From: Luteibacter sp. OK325 | GTDB taxonomy: Bacteria > Pseudomonadota > Gammaproteobacteria > Xanthomonadales > Rhodanobacteraceae | Direction of reading: 5' to 3' | Length of the DNA: 64,000 nt | Assembly: GCF_003050935.1 (NCBI RefSeq) | Contig: NZ_QAOX01000005.1 | Location: forward strand, 124,001 to 188,000 | In this document: positions 35,102-43,756 of the stretch, piece by piece | Position numbering within the stretch: the stretch's first letter is position 1 | Layout of the letters: each line of letters opens with the position of its first letter | Notes under the pieces: model-generated | Databases searched by the model: none | The model's input: the letters and a program-made list of their open reading frames with translations, nothing else | Told to the model about the DNA's origin: nothing | Program-made: the position numbers and the translations under genes

Positions 35102-37834
35102 TCAGAGGTCGAAATGCACCGAGGCCATGTAGCGGCGACCCGTGGTGTACTTCGCAACCGGCAAGTCCTTCGTGCCGATGTACTGCTTGTACTGTTCGTT
35201 GGCGAGGTTCATGCCCGAGAGCGTGAACGACACCTGCTTGTTGAGCTTCCAGCCCAGCGTTGCGCCGAGATCGGCGTAAGCCTCGGTGGTTGCGGGCGGC
35301 GCACCGGCCACGTAGCCACCGGCGAGGTACGCGCTACGCCAGTTGTAGTTGATGCGGGCACTGAACGGGCCGAACTCGTAGTACGGGCTGATGGAGTACG
35401 CATTCTTCGAGTTGTACGGCAGCTGGCCACCCGAATCGAGCGTGCCCTTGGCGTACGTGTAGTTCGCCGTGACGCCGAAACCGGTATCCCAGAAGGCCTG
35501 CTGGAAGCTGGCGTTGCCGCCCCTGACCTTGCCGGAGCCGACGTTGGCCGGGCGGGAGATGTCGTAGGTACAGAAGCCGTCAGCCGTGCACAGGCCCGCC
35601 GCGAGTTCCTTGGCGAACTGGACGGGATCGGTGGAGGTCGCCGAGTTGAAGTGCTGTTCCTGGACCACGTCCTGGAAGACGTAATCGTCGATCTTCTTGT
35701 AGAAGCCGGTGATCGCGAAGTACGACTGCGGTGCGAAGTACCATTCGCCGGAAAGCGAGAAGTTCTTCGACTTGAACGGCTTGAGGTCCGGCGTGCCGCC
35801 GGAGCCAGTCAGCACGGTGTCGTTGAGGAACAGGTTGTTGACCTGCATGTTGTAAGGCGCGCGAGCGATGACCTTGGCGGCGGCGAAGCGCAGGATCACG
35901 TCCTCGGCCACGTCATAGGCTACGTTGAGCGACGGCAGCCAGTTCTTGCTGGTCTGCGACGCCTGCTGGTAGCTGCCAACGGGAGCGGGAAGCACCGGGG
36001 CGCCCGAGTAGTTGTAGCCGAAGCCGTCGGTCTTGGTATCGACGTAACGCATGCCCAGGTTGCCGTGGAAATCGCCACCGGCGAAGTTCAGCTGTGCGTA
36101 GGCCGCGTTGGTCTTCTCGATGAGCTTGTATGTGCCGTTGAGGAACGTACCCGGATCTTCGTTACCGCCATTGGTGCCGCGAACCCAGGCGTACTGCGCG
36201 TTGGGATCGGCGCTGACGTGCTGCGAGGAGCCATCCCAACCACCCACGCTGCCGAGGACATTGGTGAGACCGTCGGTGCCAAGATCCGCGAGCGAGATCG
36301 GACCATTACCGCCGTAGACGTGCGCGTTCATGCCTTCTTCGTGGCGGTTCCAGCGATAGCCAACCTGCAACTCGTTGAAGAAGTTGTCGAAGTCCTTGCT
36401 GAAATCGAGCTGGGCATACGTGTCGCGCGAATCCGCGCTGTAGGAGCCGTAGTTGCCCGGCCAGCCACCAAGGCCGTCCGCGTCACCCATGTGCCAGTTG
36501 GCCGGATTCTTTGCCGCCGCGGGGCTGTCGAAGTTGAAGCCGTGGTTGATGTCCCACGTATAGCCGCCCGCGTACTGCGGTTCGATCACCGCCTGCGAGA
36601 TATTGTCATTGCGGGCCTTGCTGTAGCCAGCCGCGCCGCCCAGGCTCCAACCGTCGCCGTGATACGTCGACTTCAGGTCGAACGCCGCCGTGCGGACCAC
36701 GGACTTGCGGACGTTGCTGTCCATCAGGGTCGGGCCGATGGCCGGGCAACCCGGATTGTCGTTACCGCAGACATGGCCGCCGGTGACGACGCCATTCGGC
36801 CCCTGGGTGAAGCTGGTCACGTTGCCAGGCGCATTACCCGTGAACGGGTACATCGACTGGTTCCAGTTGTCGAAGTTTTCGCGGATGAACAGGCTGTTGA
36901 GATTGATATCCCAGTTATCCGTCGGACGCAGCTGGAAACCGAGGGTCGCGGTGTCGCGCTTGCGGTTCTGCTGGAACCAGGCGGAGTTGACCTCGTCGGG
37001 CACCTTCGCGTTCGGATTGAGCGAACCGTTGGCTATGCCTGCGGCGACGGCGGGGCTCGATGCCCACTTCGAGACAGGGCTGTAGCTGAAGATTTCCAGA
37101 CCCTGGCGGTCGATCTTCTCTTCGTAGTGCTGCGCCGAAGCGATCACACCGAAGGTGTTGGACGTGTTCTTCCAGCTGTACAACGCCGACGCCGTGGGAC
37201 GCGAGCCGCCACTGCCCTGGTCGTTGTAGTTCAGGCCGAACGAACCGCGCACCGTGTTGGCCGGCAGGTCGAGCGGTTCCAGCGTATGCAGCAGGATCGT
37301 ACCGCCGAGGCTGCCTTCGGTCAGGCGCGCTTCGGGCGACTTGTAGACTTCCAGGCGACCGATGATTTCCGGCGCGAGCATGGTGAAATCGAAGCCGCGG
37401 TTCGGCTGCGCACCATACTGCCACGGCGTCTGCGAGATCGCCTGGCCGTTGAGGAAGGTAAGGTTGAGGCTGGGATCGGTGCCGTCGATGGAGACGCGGT
37501 CGCCCTGGCCGAACTGACGGTCGATCGTGACGCCCGGGATCTGCGTCATCGCTTCGGCGACGTTGGTGTTCGGGAACTTGCCGATGTCTTCGGCGGTAAC
37601 CGCTTCGACGATGGCATCGGCATTGCGCTTGGTATCGAGAGACTTCTCGAGACTGGCGCGGATGCCGGTAACGGTGATGCCCTCGAGCTGCTGGGCCTTG
37701 GCGGCTTCAGCTTTTTGCTGGGCGGTCTGCGGCTTTGCCGGCGGCGGCGTCGCGTCTTGCGCGGCGGCGATGCTGGTAACACAACAGAGTCCGGCGATGA
37801 TGCTCGCCGTCAGCAGGTTTCTACGATGCGACAT
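35102..37834 (-). CDS. TonB-dependent receptor, probably for chito-oligosaccharides
   Basis: 910-residue outer-membrane receptor. A signal peptide (about 1-25, SIAAAQ) precedes a Gln/Ala-rich stretch, the likely TonB box LEGITVTGIRASLEKSLD (about 50-67) and the plug domain (AEDIGKFPNTNVAEAMTQIPG, then RLEVYKSPEARLTEGSLGGT, about 80-185). The 22-strand barrel ends FDL. The IRASLEKSLDTKR form is typical of the large oligosaccharide receptor group in Xanthomonads and Caulobacter. Neighbours (hexosaminidase, kinase, MFS transporter, nag genes) suggest GlcNAc-containing substrates. It lies 119 bases downstream of glk on the same strand and has its own strong terminator. Confidence 0.9.
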   Translation of the reverse strand: MSHRRNLLTASIIAGLCCVTSIAAAQDATPPPAKPQTAQQKAEAAKAQQLEGITVTGIRASLEKSLDTKRNADAIVEAVTAEDIGKFPNTNVAEAMTQIPGVTIDRQFGQGDRVSIDGTDPSLNLTFLNGQAISQTPWQYGAQPNRGFDFTMLAPEIIGRLEVYKSPEARLTEGSLGGTILLHTLEPLDLPANTVRGSFGLNYNDQGSGGSRPTASALYSWKNTSNTFGVIASAQHYEEKIDRQGLEIFSYSPVSKWASSPAVAAGIANGSLNPNAKVPDEVNSAWFQQNRKRDTATLGFQLRPTDNWDINLNSLFIRENFDNWNQSMYPFTGNAPGNVTSFTQGPNGVVTGGHVCGNDNPGCPAIGPTLMDSNVRKSVVRTAAFDLKSTYHGDGWSLGGAAGYSKARNDNISQAVIEPQYAGGYTWDINHGFNFDSPAAAKNPANWHMGDADGLGGWPGNYGSYSADSRDTYAQLDFSKDFDNFFNELQVGYRWNRHEEGMNAHVYGGNGPISLADLGTDGLTNVLGSVGGWDGSSQHVSADPNAQYAWVRGTNGGNEDPGTFLNGTYKLIEKTNAAYAQLNFAGGDFHGNLGMRYVDTKTDGFGYNYSGAPVLPAPVGSYQQASQTSKNWLPSLNVAYDVAEDVILRFAAAKVIARAPYNMQVNNLFLNDTVLTGSGGTPDLKPFKSKNFSLSGEWYFAPQSYFAITGFYKKIDDYVFQDVVQEQHFNSATSTDPVQFAKELAAGLCTADGFCTYDISRPANVGSGKVRGGNASFQQAFWDTGFGVTANYTYAKGTLDSGGQLPYNSKNAYSISPYYEFGPFSARINYNWRSAYLAGGYVAGAPPATTEAYADLGATLGWKLNKQVSFTLSGMNLANEQYKQYIGTKDLPVAKYTTGRRYMASVHFDL

Positions 37835-37953
37835 GGTGTCCTCCCCTCAGAGGATGTAGCAGTGACGGGTTTCGCGGCCGCGTCATGCTTCGTTGCTATC
37901 GAAGGGTCTTTCGACCCGGTTGTTGTACTGAGCCTGCGTTCCTTTCCCGCTCT

Positions 37954-38979
37954 TCAGTGAGCGTTCGAACCGTGCAGGTAGAGACCGGCGGCACCGATCA
38001 CACCCAACTGCCCGTGGTCCATCAGACGTACCGGTACTTGCTGGAGAAAGGCGCGCATAACGCCCTTGTTGAAGAACCTGGAGGCGAAGCTGCTGGCGAG
38101 CAGGCGGTCGCGAACCTGGGGCAGGATGCCGCCCGCAAGGAACACGCCGCCGCGGGCGCCGTAGAGAAGGGCGAGATCGCCGACGAAGCTGCCGAGCAGG
38201 CCGCAGAAAACGTCCAGCGCTTCCACCGCGGCGGGATCGTTCCCGTCCAGGGCGGCGCGCGTGACTTCGGCGGGCTCGGTCAGCGTCGCGGGCGTGCCGC
38301 GCAGCGTCGAAATGGCTTCATAGAGGTGGACAAGACCCGGTCCCGACAGGGCGGTCTCGTAGGAAACGTAGTCGCGGCCGCGGGCGAGCTCGCCGAGGAT
38401 CGCGACCTCGCGCGGGTTGCCCGGCGCGAGGGAAATCTGGCCGGCTTCGGTCGGCAGCACGGTGGCATGCGGCGAACCCGGCAGGAGTACAGCCGAACCC
38501 AGGCCCGTACCGGGTCCCATGACGAGGATCGGACCCACGGCCGGTGCGGCGGCGGTCTCGATGATCGGCGTGGTCTGGTGGTTCTCGAGGAACTGGCAGG
38601 CGTAAGCCACGGCTTCAAAGTCGTTGACCACGGCCAGACCGAGCAGCCCGAGGGTCTCGCGGATATCGCCGATCGAGACCGGCCAGGGCAGGTTTTCGTT
38701 GACGATAGCGTCGCCTAGCACGTAGCCCGCGCTCGCCACGGCGCAATGTTCGATGTGGTGCTGGCCATCCAGGCGGCTGACGAAGTCCTGCAGCACGGCG
38801 GTCAGGCTCGGCCAGTCGGCGCAGGCGTAACGCTCGTAGCGGAGCACGTCGATGGCGGTCGAGCCGGCGGCACGACGCACCAGGCCGATACGGGCATGCG
38901 TCCCGCCCACGTCGGCGGCGATGAACGCCCCGGAACGCGAAGCACGCACGATTTCCCGTTGTTTGGCCGATTCGCCCAC
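37954..38979 (-). CDS. glk: Glucokinase (Glk family)
   Basis: 341-residue cytoplasmic sugar kinase of the proteobacterial glucokinase family. The phosphate-binding loop is AADVGGTHARIGLV (about 20-33), catalytic Asp in VVNDFEAVAYA (about 115-125) and adenosine motif GPGTGLGSAVL. The GTG at 38979 was chosen because AAGGGGCGGG lies just upstream and the family begins shortly after; the frame stays open far upstream through the operator region. In this cluster it would phosphorylate glucose and possibly GlcNAc or glucosamine. It is divergent from the MFS transporter gene with paired LacI-type operators between. Confidence 0.9.
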   Translation of the reverse strand: MGESAKQREIVRASRSGAFIAADVGGTHARIGLVRRAAGSTAIDVLRYERYACADWPSLTAVLQDFVSRLDGQHHIEHCAVASAGYVLGDAIVNENLPWPVSIGDIRETLGLLGLAVVNDFEAVAYACQFLENHQTTPIIETAAAPAVGPILVMGPGTGLGSAVLLPGSPHATVLPTEAGQISLAPGNPREVAILGELARGRDYVSYETALSGPGLVHLYEAISTLRGTPATLTEPAEVTRAALDGNDPAAVEALDVFCGLLGSFVGDLALLYGARGGVFLAGGILPQVRDRLLASSFASRFFNKGVMRAFLQQVPVRLMDHGQLGVIGAAGLYLHGSNAH

Positions 38980-39062
38980 GCCCCGCCCCTTATGACTAAT
39001 GCGTTCGTCGTCACATGAACTTTCTGTGACGCCCCTGATTGAGGCGGAGTCTGTGAGTCGAA

Positions 39063-39076
39063 TGACAACGTTGTCA
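39063..39076. promoter_or_regulatory. LacI-family (NagR-type) operator upstream of glk
   Basis: Perfect 14-base palindrome TGACAACGTTGTCA. On the minus strand its edge forms TTGACA, a consensus -35, so a bound repressor would cover the glk promoter. It resembles the NagR palindromes described for Shewanella and Xanthomonads (from memory). Confidence 0.7.
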
Positions 39077-39276
39077 ACAGGACAAATGGCTAGGACATCC
39101 ACCATTCCATCCTGCGCCGCAGCAGGAAACGTTTGCGGACGCCCTCGTTCTCGTCCAGTTCGCGGCATGGCGCGGCGTGCGGCACGGCGAATGCATGGTC
39201 GATCGGGCATTTGACGCGGCGCGACATCGAAAGTCGAAAACGGGGCCGGATGGGGCGGGGCCGCGTAAAAAGCCAA

Positions 39277-39304
39277 TTGACAACGTTACGCACACGAGTC
39301 AATA
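39277..39304 (+). promoter_or_regulatory. Putative MFS promoter with overlapping LacI-type half-palindrome
   Basis: TTGACA (39277-39282) is a consensus -35 contained in TGACAACGTT (39278-39287), the same operator core as upstream of glk but with a degenerate second arm. A weak -10 (about TCAATA) follows 16 bases later, 70-75 bases before the transporter start. Confidence 0.5.
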
Positions 39305-39376
39305 AAGGCGACAAATCGGGGCGTATCCGGCGGTGCCCCCGCCTGGATACCGAAAACAACACGAGGGGAAGCACCC

Positions 39377-40666
39377 ATGTCATCCACCGCGGTCGGCGTC
39401 GACGAGACACGACATTCCAGTCTGGTTCCGATGATCATCATCGGCGTCCTGTTCTTTATCTTCGGCTTCGTCACGTGGCTCAATGGCCCGTTGATCACGT
39501 TCGTGAAGCTCGCTTTCAACCTGGACGACGTGAATGCCTTCCTGGTCCCGATGGCGTTCTACCTGTCGTATTTCTTCCTCGCCCTGCCCTCGTCCTTCAT
39601 CCTGAAGAAGACCGGCATGAAGAAGGGCATGGGCCTGGGTCTGTTCGTCATGGCGATCGGCGCCGTGCTGTTCGGCCAGTTCGTCACCATGCGTATCTAC
39701 CCGGGCGCGCTGACCGGCCTGTTCGTCATCGGTGCCGGCCTTTCGCTGCTGCAGACGGCGTCCAATCCGTACATCTCCATCCTCGGCCCGATCGACAGCG
39801 CCGCGCAGCGCATCGCCTTCATGGGCATCTGCAACAAGGTGGCCGGCGCGCTCGCTCCGTTCGTCTTCGGTGCCGTGGTGATGAGCAATATCGGCACGTT
39901 CGACAAGCAGATCGCCGCCGCCGGTTCACCCGGCGAGAAGGATGCCCTGCTCGCCGCATTCGCCGCCAAGGTGCACCTGCCGTACATGGTCATGGCCGGC
40001 CTGCTGGTTGTACTCGCCGTCTGGGTGGTTCGCTCCTCGCTGCCTGAAATCAAGCCTTCCGGTGCGAATTCCGAGCGCGCCATCGGCCACGCCAAGGGCA
40101 GCATCTTCAGCTTCCCGCACCTGTGGCTGGGCGTGCTCTGCCTCTTTGTCTACGTGGGCGTGGAAGTAATGGCCGGCGACGCCATCGGCACCTACGGCCA
40201 GGGCTTCGGCATGACGCCGGAAGACACCAAGCACTTCACCTCATACACCCTGTTCGCCATGTTGCTCGGCTACATCGCCGGCCTCCTGCTGATTCCGAAG
40301 TTCGTCTCGCAGCAGAAGTACCTGGCGTTCTCGGCCGTGCTCGGCGTGATCTTCTCGATCGGCACCTATATGACCAGCGGATATGCCGCCGTGGGCTTCG
40401 TCGCCGCGCTGGGCTTCGCCAACGCCATGATGTGGCCGGCGATCTTCCCGCTGGCGATCAAGGGCCTGGGCGCGCTGACCGAGTTCGGCTCGGCCTTCCT
40501 GATCATGGGCATCGCCGGTGGCGCGATCATCCCGGTGCTCTTCGCCCACCTGAAGCAGAGCCACGACTTCCAGGCCGTGTTCCTCTGCCTGATGGTCCCC
40601 TGCTACCTGTACATCCTGTACTACGGCGCGGCCGGCCATCGGGTCGGTCAGCACATCAAGGACTAA
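39377..40666 (+). CDS. FucP-type MFS sugar transporter (NagP-like)
   Basis: 429-residue inner-membrane symporter with twelve predicted helices, of the glucose/galactose FucP branch of the MFS. It begins VPMIIIGVLFFIFGFVTWLNGPLI and carries the family stretch AFYLSYFFLALPSSFILKKTGMKKGMGLGL; the N-terminal WLNGPLI and mid-protein GVEVMAGDAIGTYGQGFG are typical. NagP-type members carry GlcNAc in Shewanella and Xanthomonads, which fits the neighbouring nag genes and the operator upstream. A GGGGAAG-like ribosome site precedes the ATG. Confidence 0.9.
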   Translation: MSSTAVGVDETRHSSLVPMIIIGVLFFIFGFVTWLNGPLITFVKLAFNLDDVNAFLVPMAFYLSYFFLALPSSFILKKTGMKKGMGLGLFVMAIGAVLFGQFVTMRIYPGALTGLFVIGAGLSLLQTASNPYISILGPIDSAAQRIAFMGICNKVAGALAPFVFGAVVMSNIGTFDKQIAAAGSPGEKDALLAAFAAKVHLPYMVMAGLLVVLAVWVVRSSLPEIKPSGANSERAIGHAKGSIFSFPHLWLGVLCLFVYVGVEVMAGDAIGTYGQGFGMTPEDTKHFTSYTLFAMLLGYIAGLLLIPKFVSQQKYLAFSAVLGVIFSIGTYMTSGYAAVGFVAALGFANAMMWPAIFPLAIKGLGALTEFGSAFLIMGIAGGAIIPVLFAHLKQSHDFQAVFLCLMVPCYLYILYYGAAGHRVGQHIKD

Positions 40667-40685
40667 CGTCCGCCTTCGCTACGTA

Positions 40686-40709
40686 ACGGCCATCCGCTAG
40701 GATGGCCGT
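40686..40709 (+). terminator. Perfect stem-loop between transporter and lacI-type gene
   Basis: Ten-pair stem ACGGCCATCC / GGATGGCCGT with loop GCTA followed by TCTTGCTATT. The T tract is interrupted, so it may be a leaky terminator lowering regulator expression relative to the transporter. Confidence 0.6.
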
Positions 40710-40730
40710 CTTGCTATTGAGGGTCCGAGA

Positions 40731-41759
40731 TTGCGTAGCCCTACCATCAAGGACGTGGCCGAGCGGGCCGGCGTGTCACTCAAGACCGTCTCCCGCGTCA
40801 TCAACCACGAGCCATCCGTTCATGCGCGCACCCGCGACAAGGTGCAGCGTGCCATCGACGCCCTCGACTACCAGCCGGACCAGGCGGCGCGCAGCTTGCG
40901 CAGCGCCAGGACCTACGCGCTGGGCCTCGTGTACGACAACCCGAACGCCCACTACGTCATCGCCATGCAGAACGGCGTGCTGTCGGTGTGTCGGGAGCGT
41001 GGCTTCGGCCTGCAGATCCACCCCTGTGACTCGTCGGCCCCCAAGCTGGCCGAGCAGCTGAGCGACCTGGTGCGGCGTAACCGCCTTGCCGGCCTCGTGC
41101 TCGCCCCGCCCATGTCCGAGCAGCCACGGCTGCTGGCCACGCTGACCGAGCACAAGATCCCCTTCGTGCGGATCATCTCCGCACGGCAGGATCCGAAGGA
41201 CGGTTGGCCCTGCGTCTTCGTCGACGATCGCGACGCCGCCTATGCGATCACCGAGCACCTGATCCAGCTCGGACACCATCGCATTGGTTTCCTCTGGGGT
41301 GGCAAGGAGCATCGTTCCAGCCCTGAGCGCTACCAGGGTTACGAGGATGCGCTGCGCGAGTACGGTCTACCGGTCGACAAGAAACTGGTGGTCGAAGGCG
41401 ATTACTCCTTCGACGATGGCTTCCGCGGTGCGCGCAAGCTGCTCGCACTGAAGGAACCGCCAACCGCCATCTTCGGCTCGAACGACGAGATCGCTGCTGG
41501 TGTCCTCGCGGCCGCCCGGTCGGGTGGTGTCGACGTGCCATGGGAGCTTTCCATCGCCGGCTTCGAGGACAGTCCGTTCTCGAAGCAGTCGTGGCCGGCG
41601 CTTACCACCGCGCGGCAGAACACGGAAGAAATCGGTCGTCATGCGGCGCAGCGGCTCATCGCTGAACTCGAGCGGGACGGTGACGAGCACATCATCGAGA
41701 ACGAGGGCTTCAGCCCGGACCTCGTCGTTCGCGGTTCGACAGCGCCTCGGCGGTTGTGA
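40731..41759 (+). CDS. LacI-family regulator (NagR-like)
   Basis: 342-residue LacI/GalR repressor. The HTH reads TIKDVAERAGVSLKTVSRVIN (residues 4-24), followed by the hinge and a periplasmic-binding-protein-like ligand domain (about 60-335) ending with LVVRGST. The start is a TTG at 40731 with GAGGGT upstream; starting later would cut the HTH. It follows the MFS gene by 64 bases, and TGACAACGTTGTCA palindromes with the central CG typical of LacI operators lie at the glk-MFS promoter pair. Likely the local GlcNAc repressor; the effector is inferred. Confidence 0.87.
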   Translation: MRSPTIKDVAERAGVSLKTVSRVINHEPSVHARTRDKVQRAIDALDYQPDQAARSLRSARTYALGLVYDNPNAHYVIAMQNGVLSVCRERGFGLQIHPCDSSAPKLAEQLSDLVRRNRLAGLVLAPPMSEQPRLLATLTEHKIPFVRIISARQDPKDGWPCVFVDDRDAAYAITEHLIQLGHHRIGFLWGGKEHRSSPERYQGYEDALREYGLPVDKKLVVEGDYSFDDGFRGARKLLALKEPPTAIFGSNDEIAAGVLAAARSGGVDVPWELSIAGFEDSPFSKQSWPALTTARQNTEEIGRHAAQRLIAELERDGDEHIIENEGFSPDLVVRGSTAPRRL

Positions 41760-41866
41760 GCGCCTACAGAACTTATCGGTCGGGGCGACATTGACGGAGA
41801 GCTTAAGGCGGCGATAATGGCGGCGGTTCACGTAGAACTTGCGGCACAAGAAGTGCTGCGCGGCAG

Positions 41867-41898
41867 GTGACATATAAGCGAGGTTCGTCCTCCACCTG
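41867..41898. repeat. 32-bp direct repeat, copy 1
   Basis: The 32 bases starting GTGACATATAAGCGAGG and ending CCTCCACCTG recur identically 90 bases downstream. A weaker match (ACAAGAA and GCGG) extends about 25 bases upstream of each copy. Confidence 0.85.
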
Positions 41899-41956
41899 TG
41901 TCGTGACGACGGTTCAAGACACCGAACCTTTGACACAAGAAACGGCTGCCCTGCGG

Positions 41957-41988
41957 GTGACATATAAGCGAGGTTCGTCCTCCACCTG
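41957..41988. repeat. 32-bp direct repeat, copy 2
   Basis: Identical to copy 1 and ending 24 bases before the start codon of the NYN gene. Similarity stops right after the repeat. Confidence 0.85.
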
Positions 41989-42012
41989 CTTGGCGGCTAA
42001 CTTGGAGAATGG

Positions 42013-42675
42013 ATGCTCACCTATTCCATCATGCTCGATGGTGGCTTTGTCAGGCGGAAGACCGGCAGCGCAACGAAACCTGCCACGTCTGACGACATTG
42101 TCCGACTGTCGGCGGCCATACGAAGCCACCCGCTCCTCCTTTCTCACCGCTTGCACCGCATCTATTTCTACGATGCGGCACCGTCTTCCGAGATCATCGA
42201 GAATCCCTTTTCCGGGGAACGACTCGATTTCGGTACGACCAGGGCTTATCGAGCCAGTGAGGTCATGCACAACCAACTGGCATGCGAGGACTTCTTTGCA
42301 AACCGACTCGGTGAGCTGTCTGTCGAGGGCTGGACGCCGAAGAAGGATCTCCGCAAGGTGACCGAGGAAAGTCTCACGCTTCGCTCCGACGACATCAAAC
42401 CGATAGTCGGTCAGAAGGGCGTTGACATGCGCATCGGACTCGACATGGCGAATCTCACGCTAAAGAAGCTTTCGTCGCTGATCGTGCTCGTGACGGGCGA
42501 CAGTGATTTTGTTCCTGCCATGAAGTTCGCGCGCCGCGAAGGCACGCAACTTGTCCTTGTCACGCTTGGACATGGCGTCAAGGAGCCTATGCGTCACCAC
42601 GCTGACGTCGTCCTGCCGAGCGGTGTGGCTGAGTGGTTCGCACGACTGGCGGCAACGAGTCCCGCCCAGGCCTGA
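42013..42675 (+). CDS. NYN-domain protein (putative RNase)
   Basis: 220-residue soluble protein of the NYN/PIN-like nuclease family. Acidic positions expected at the metal site are in MLDGGFVRRK (about 7-16), GVDMRIGLDMANLTLKK (about 136-152) and LVTGDSDFVPAMKFA (about 160-174). The GDSDFVP motif is diagnostic. GGAGA lies four bases before the ATG. Its DNA is visibly less GC-rich than the flanking sugar genes and it sits right after two 32-base direct repeats, so recent acquisition is likely. Such genes occur alone in Proteobacteria; substrate and physiological role are unknown. Confidence 0.83.
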   Translation: MLTYSIMLDGGFVRRKTGSATKPATSDDIVRLSAAIRSHPLLLSHRLHRIYFYDAAPSSEIIENPFSGERLDFGTTRAYRASEVMHNQLACEDFFANRLGELSVEGWTPKKDLRKVTEESLTLRSDDIKPIVGQKGVDMRIGLDMANLTLKKLSSLIVLVTGDSDFVPAMKFARREGTQLVLVTLGHGVKEPMRHHADVVLPSGVAEWFARLAATSPAQA

Positions 42676-42686
42676 TCGATGCGAGG

Positions 42687-43529
42687 TCAGGCTACCGTCA
42701 TCACCCCGATGGCCGCAACGGCGATCGCAAGGCCAAGCCAGTTAAGCCACGAGAGCTTCTCGCGGAACGCCAGCGCGCCGACAAGCGCGCCAAGCAGCAC
42801 GACACCGAGATTCATCGACGCGAACACCAACGAAGGATCGTTCGGCAGCGCTTGATGGCCGCGGACGTAGAAGAGGATGTTGGCGAAGTTCGCCGCGCCG
42901 AGCACCGCACCGAAACCGATGCTGCGCAAGGACAGCGCCGCCTGGCGGGTCAGAGCACGGGCGAAGACGGCGATCCAGCAGAGCACCAATGCAATGAGGA
43001 ACGAAGCGAGCAGGGCGCTGGGAAAGGGCGCATGCGCCTGCGCGATCAGCTTGAAACAGATGTCGATGGCGCCGAAGCCGGCGAACACGGCCAGCGGTGC
43101 GAGCCAGCCTGCGCGTTCGGTGCGCTCCTTGCGCCAGAGGATGCAGGCCACGGCGACGAGTGCGAGGACGATGCCGAGGATCTTCAGCGGAACCAGTACC
43201 TCGCCGAACAGGAGGAAGGCGGCCGCCAGCGACAGGAACAAGGACAGGCGCTGGGCTACGTCGGTGCGGACGATGCCGGCGCTGCTGACCGAGCGGGCGA
43301 GCATGACGAAGATCGCCGGCAGCAGGATGCCGAGCAGGATCAGCGGGGTGCGTGCATCGGACTGGAGGGCCGCCTGTGGCGTCGCGCCGAGCAACCATAC
43401 GGCGAGTCCCGCGGCCACGATGTAGTTGGTGGCAACCGCCTGGACGATGTCGACGTTCGCGCGGCGCGCGAGCTTCAGCAGGACCGAGACGGTGACGCTG
43501 AAGGCGACGGCGAGGAGGATGTAGATCAT
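42687..43529 (-). CDS. EamA/DMT-family transporter
   Basis: 280-residue inner-membrane protein with about ten hydrophobic helices arranged as two EamA repeats (about 1-125 and 145-280), typical of drug/metabolite transporters. The late motif SLVFASMNLGVVLLGALVGALAFREKLSW matches the second-repeat signature. The ATG at 43529 begins the first helix; the open frame upstream runs through REP DNA. It converges on the NYN gene with 11 bases between stops. Substrate unknown. Confidence 0.85.
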   Translation of the reverse strand: MIYILLAVAFSVTVSVLLKLARRANVDIVQAVATNYIVAAGLAVWLLGATPQAALQSDARTPLILLGILLPAIFVMLARSVSSAGIVRTDVAQRLSLFLSLAAAFLLFGEVLVPLKILGIVLALVAVACILWRKERTERAGWLAPLAVFAGFGAIDICFKLIAQAHAPFPSALLASFLIALVLCWIAVFARALTRQAALSLRSIGFGAVLGAANFANILFYVRGHQALPNDPSLVFASMNLGVVLLGALVGALAFREKLSWLNWLGLAIAVAAIGVMTVA

Positions 43530-43577
43530 GGGCGGGGATGTCGCGGTGGGGCGAAGCTGGCAAGTTTCGCACGAAGC

Positions 43578-43751
43578 ATCGCCGCTGAAGCGGCTCCCAC
43601 AGAGAGCATAGAGCATCGCCGCTGAAGCGGCTCCCACAGAGAGCATAGAGCATCGCCGCTGAAGCGGCTCCCACAGAGAGCACAGAGCATCGCCGCTGAA
43701 GCGGCTCCCACAAGGAGCAGCTCTCCCTGTGGGAGCCGCTTCAGCGGCGAT
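43578..43751. repeat. Tandem REP array (four type A units at 37-bp period plus one inverted)
   Basis: Four inverted type A units start at 43578, 43615, 43652 and 43689, exactly 37 bases apart, each followed by AGAGAGCATAG-like spacer. A fifth, opposite unit at 43728-43751 faces them. The array ends five bases before the eda stop codon, between eda and the promoter of the EamA gene. Confidence 0.92.
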
Positions 43752-43756
43752 GGGTA

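Noticed and set aside
35048-37960. Plus-strand frame of about 970 codons opposite the TonB receptor
   Set aside because: Val/Arg-rich shadow of the receptor codon pattern without any recognisable motif; it also crosses the receptor's terminator.
39274-39376. Upstream start of the glucokinase frame at an ATG near 39276
   Set aside because: It would place coding sequence over the operators and promoters; the GTG at 38979 has a proper ribosome site and the right length.
41838-41990. Integron attC sites suggested by paired repeats before the NYN gene
   Set aside because: The repeats lack the inverted R/L boxes with GTTRRRY and RYYYAAC and do not fold as attC palindromes; no integrase.
43578-43712. 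CRISPR array suggested by four repeats at a regular 37-bp period
   Set aside because: The spacers are identical rather than unique, and the repeat is the same REP unit found all over the window; no cas genes.
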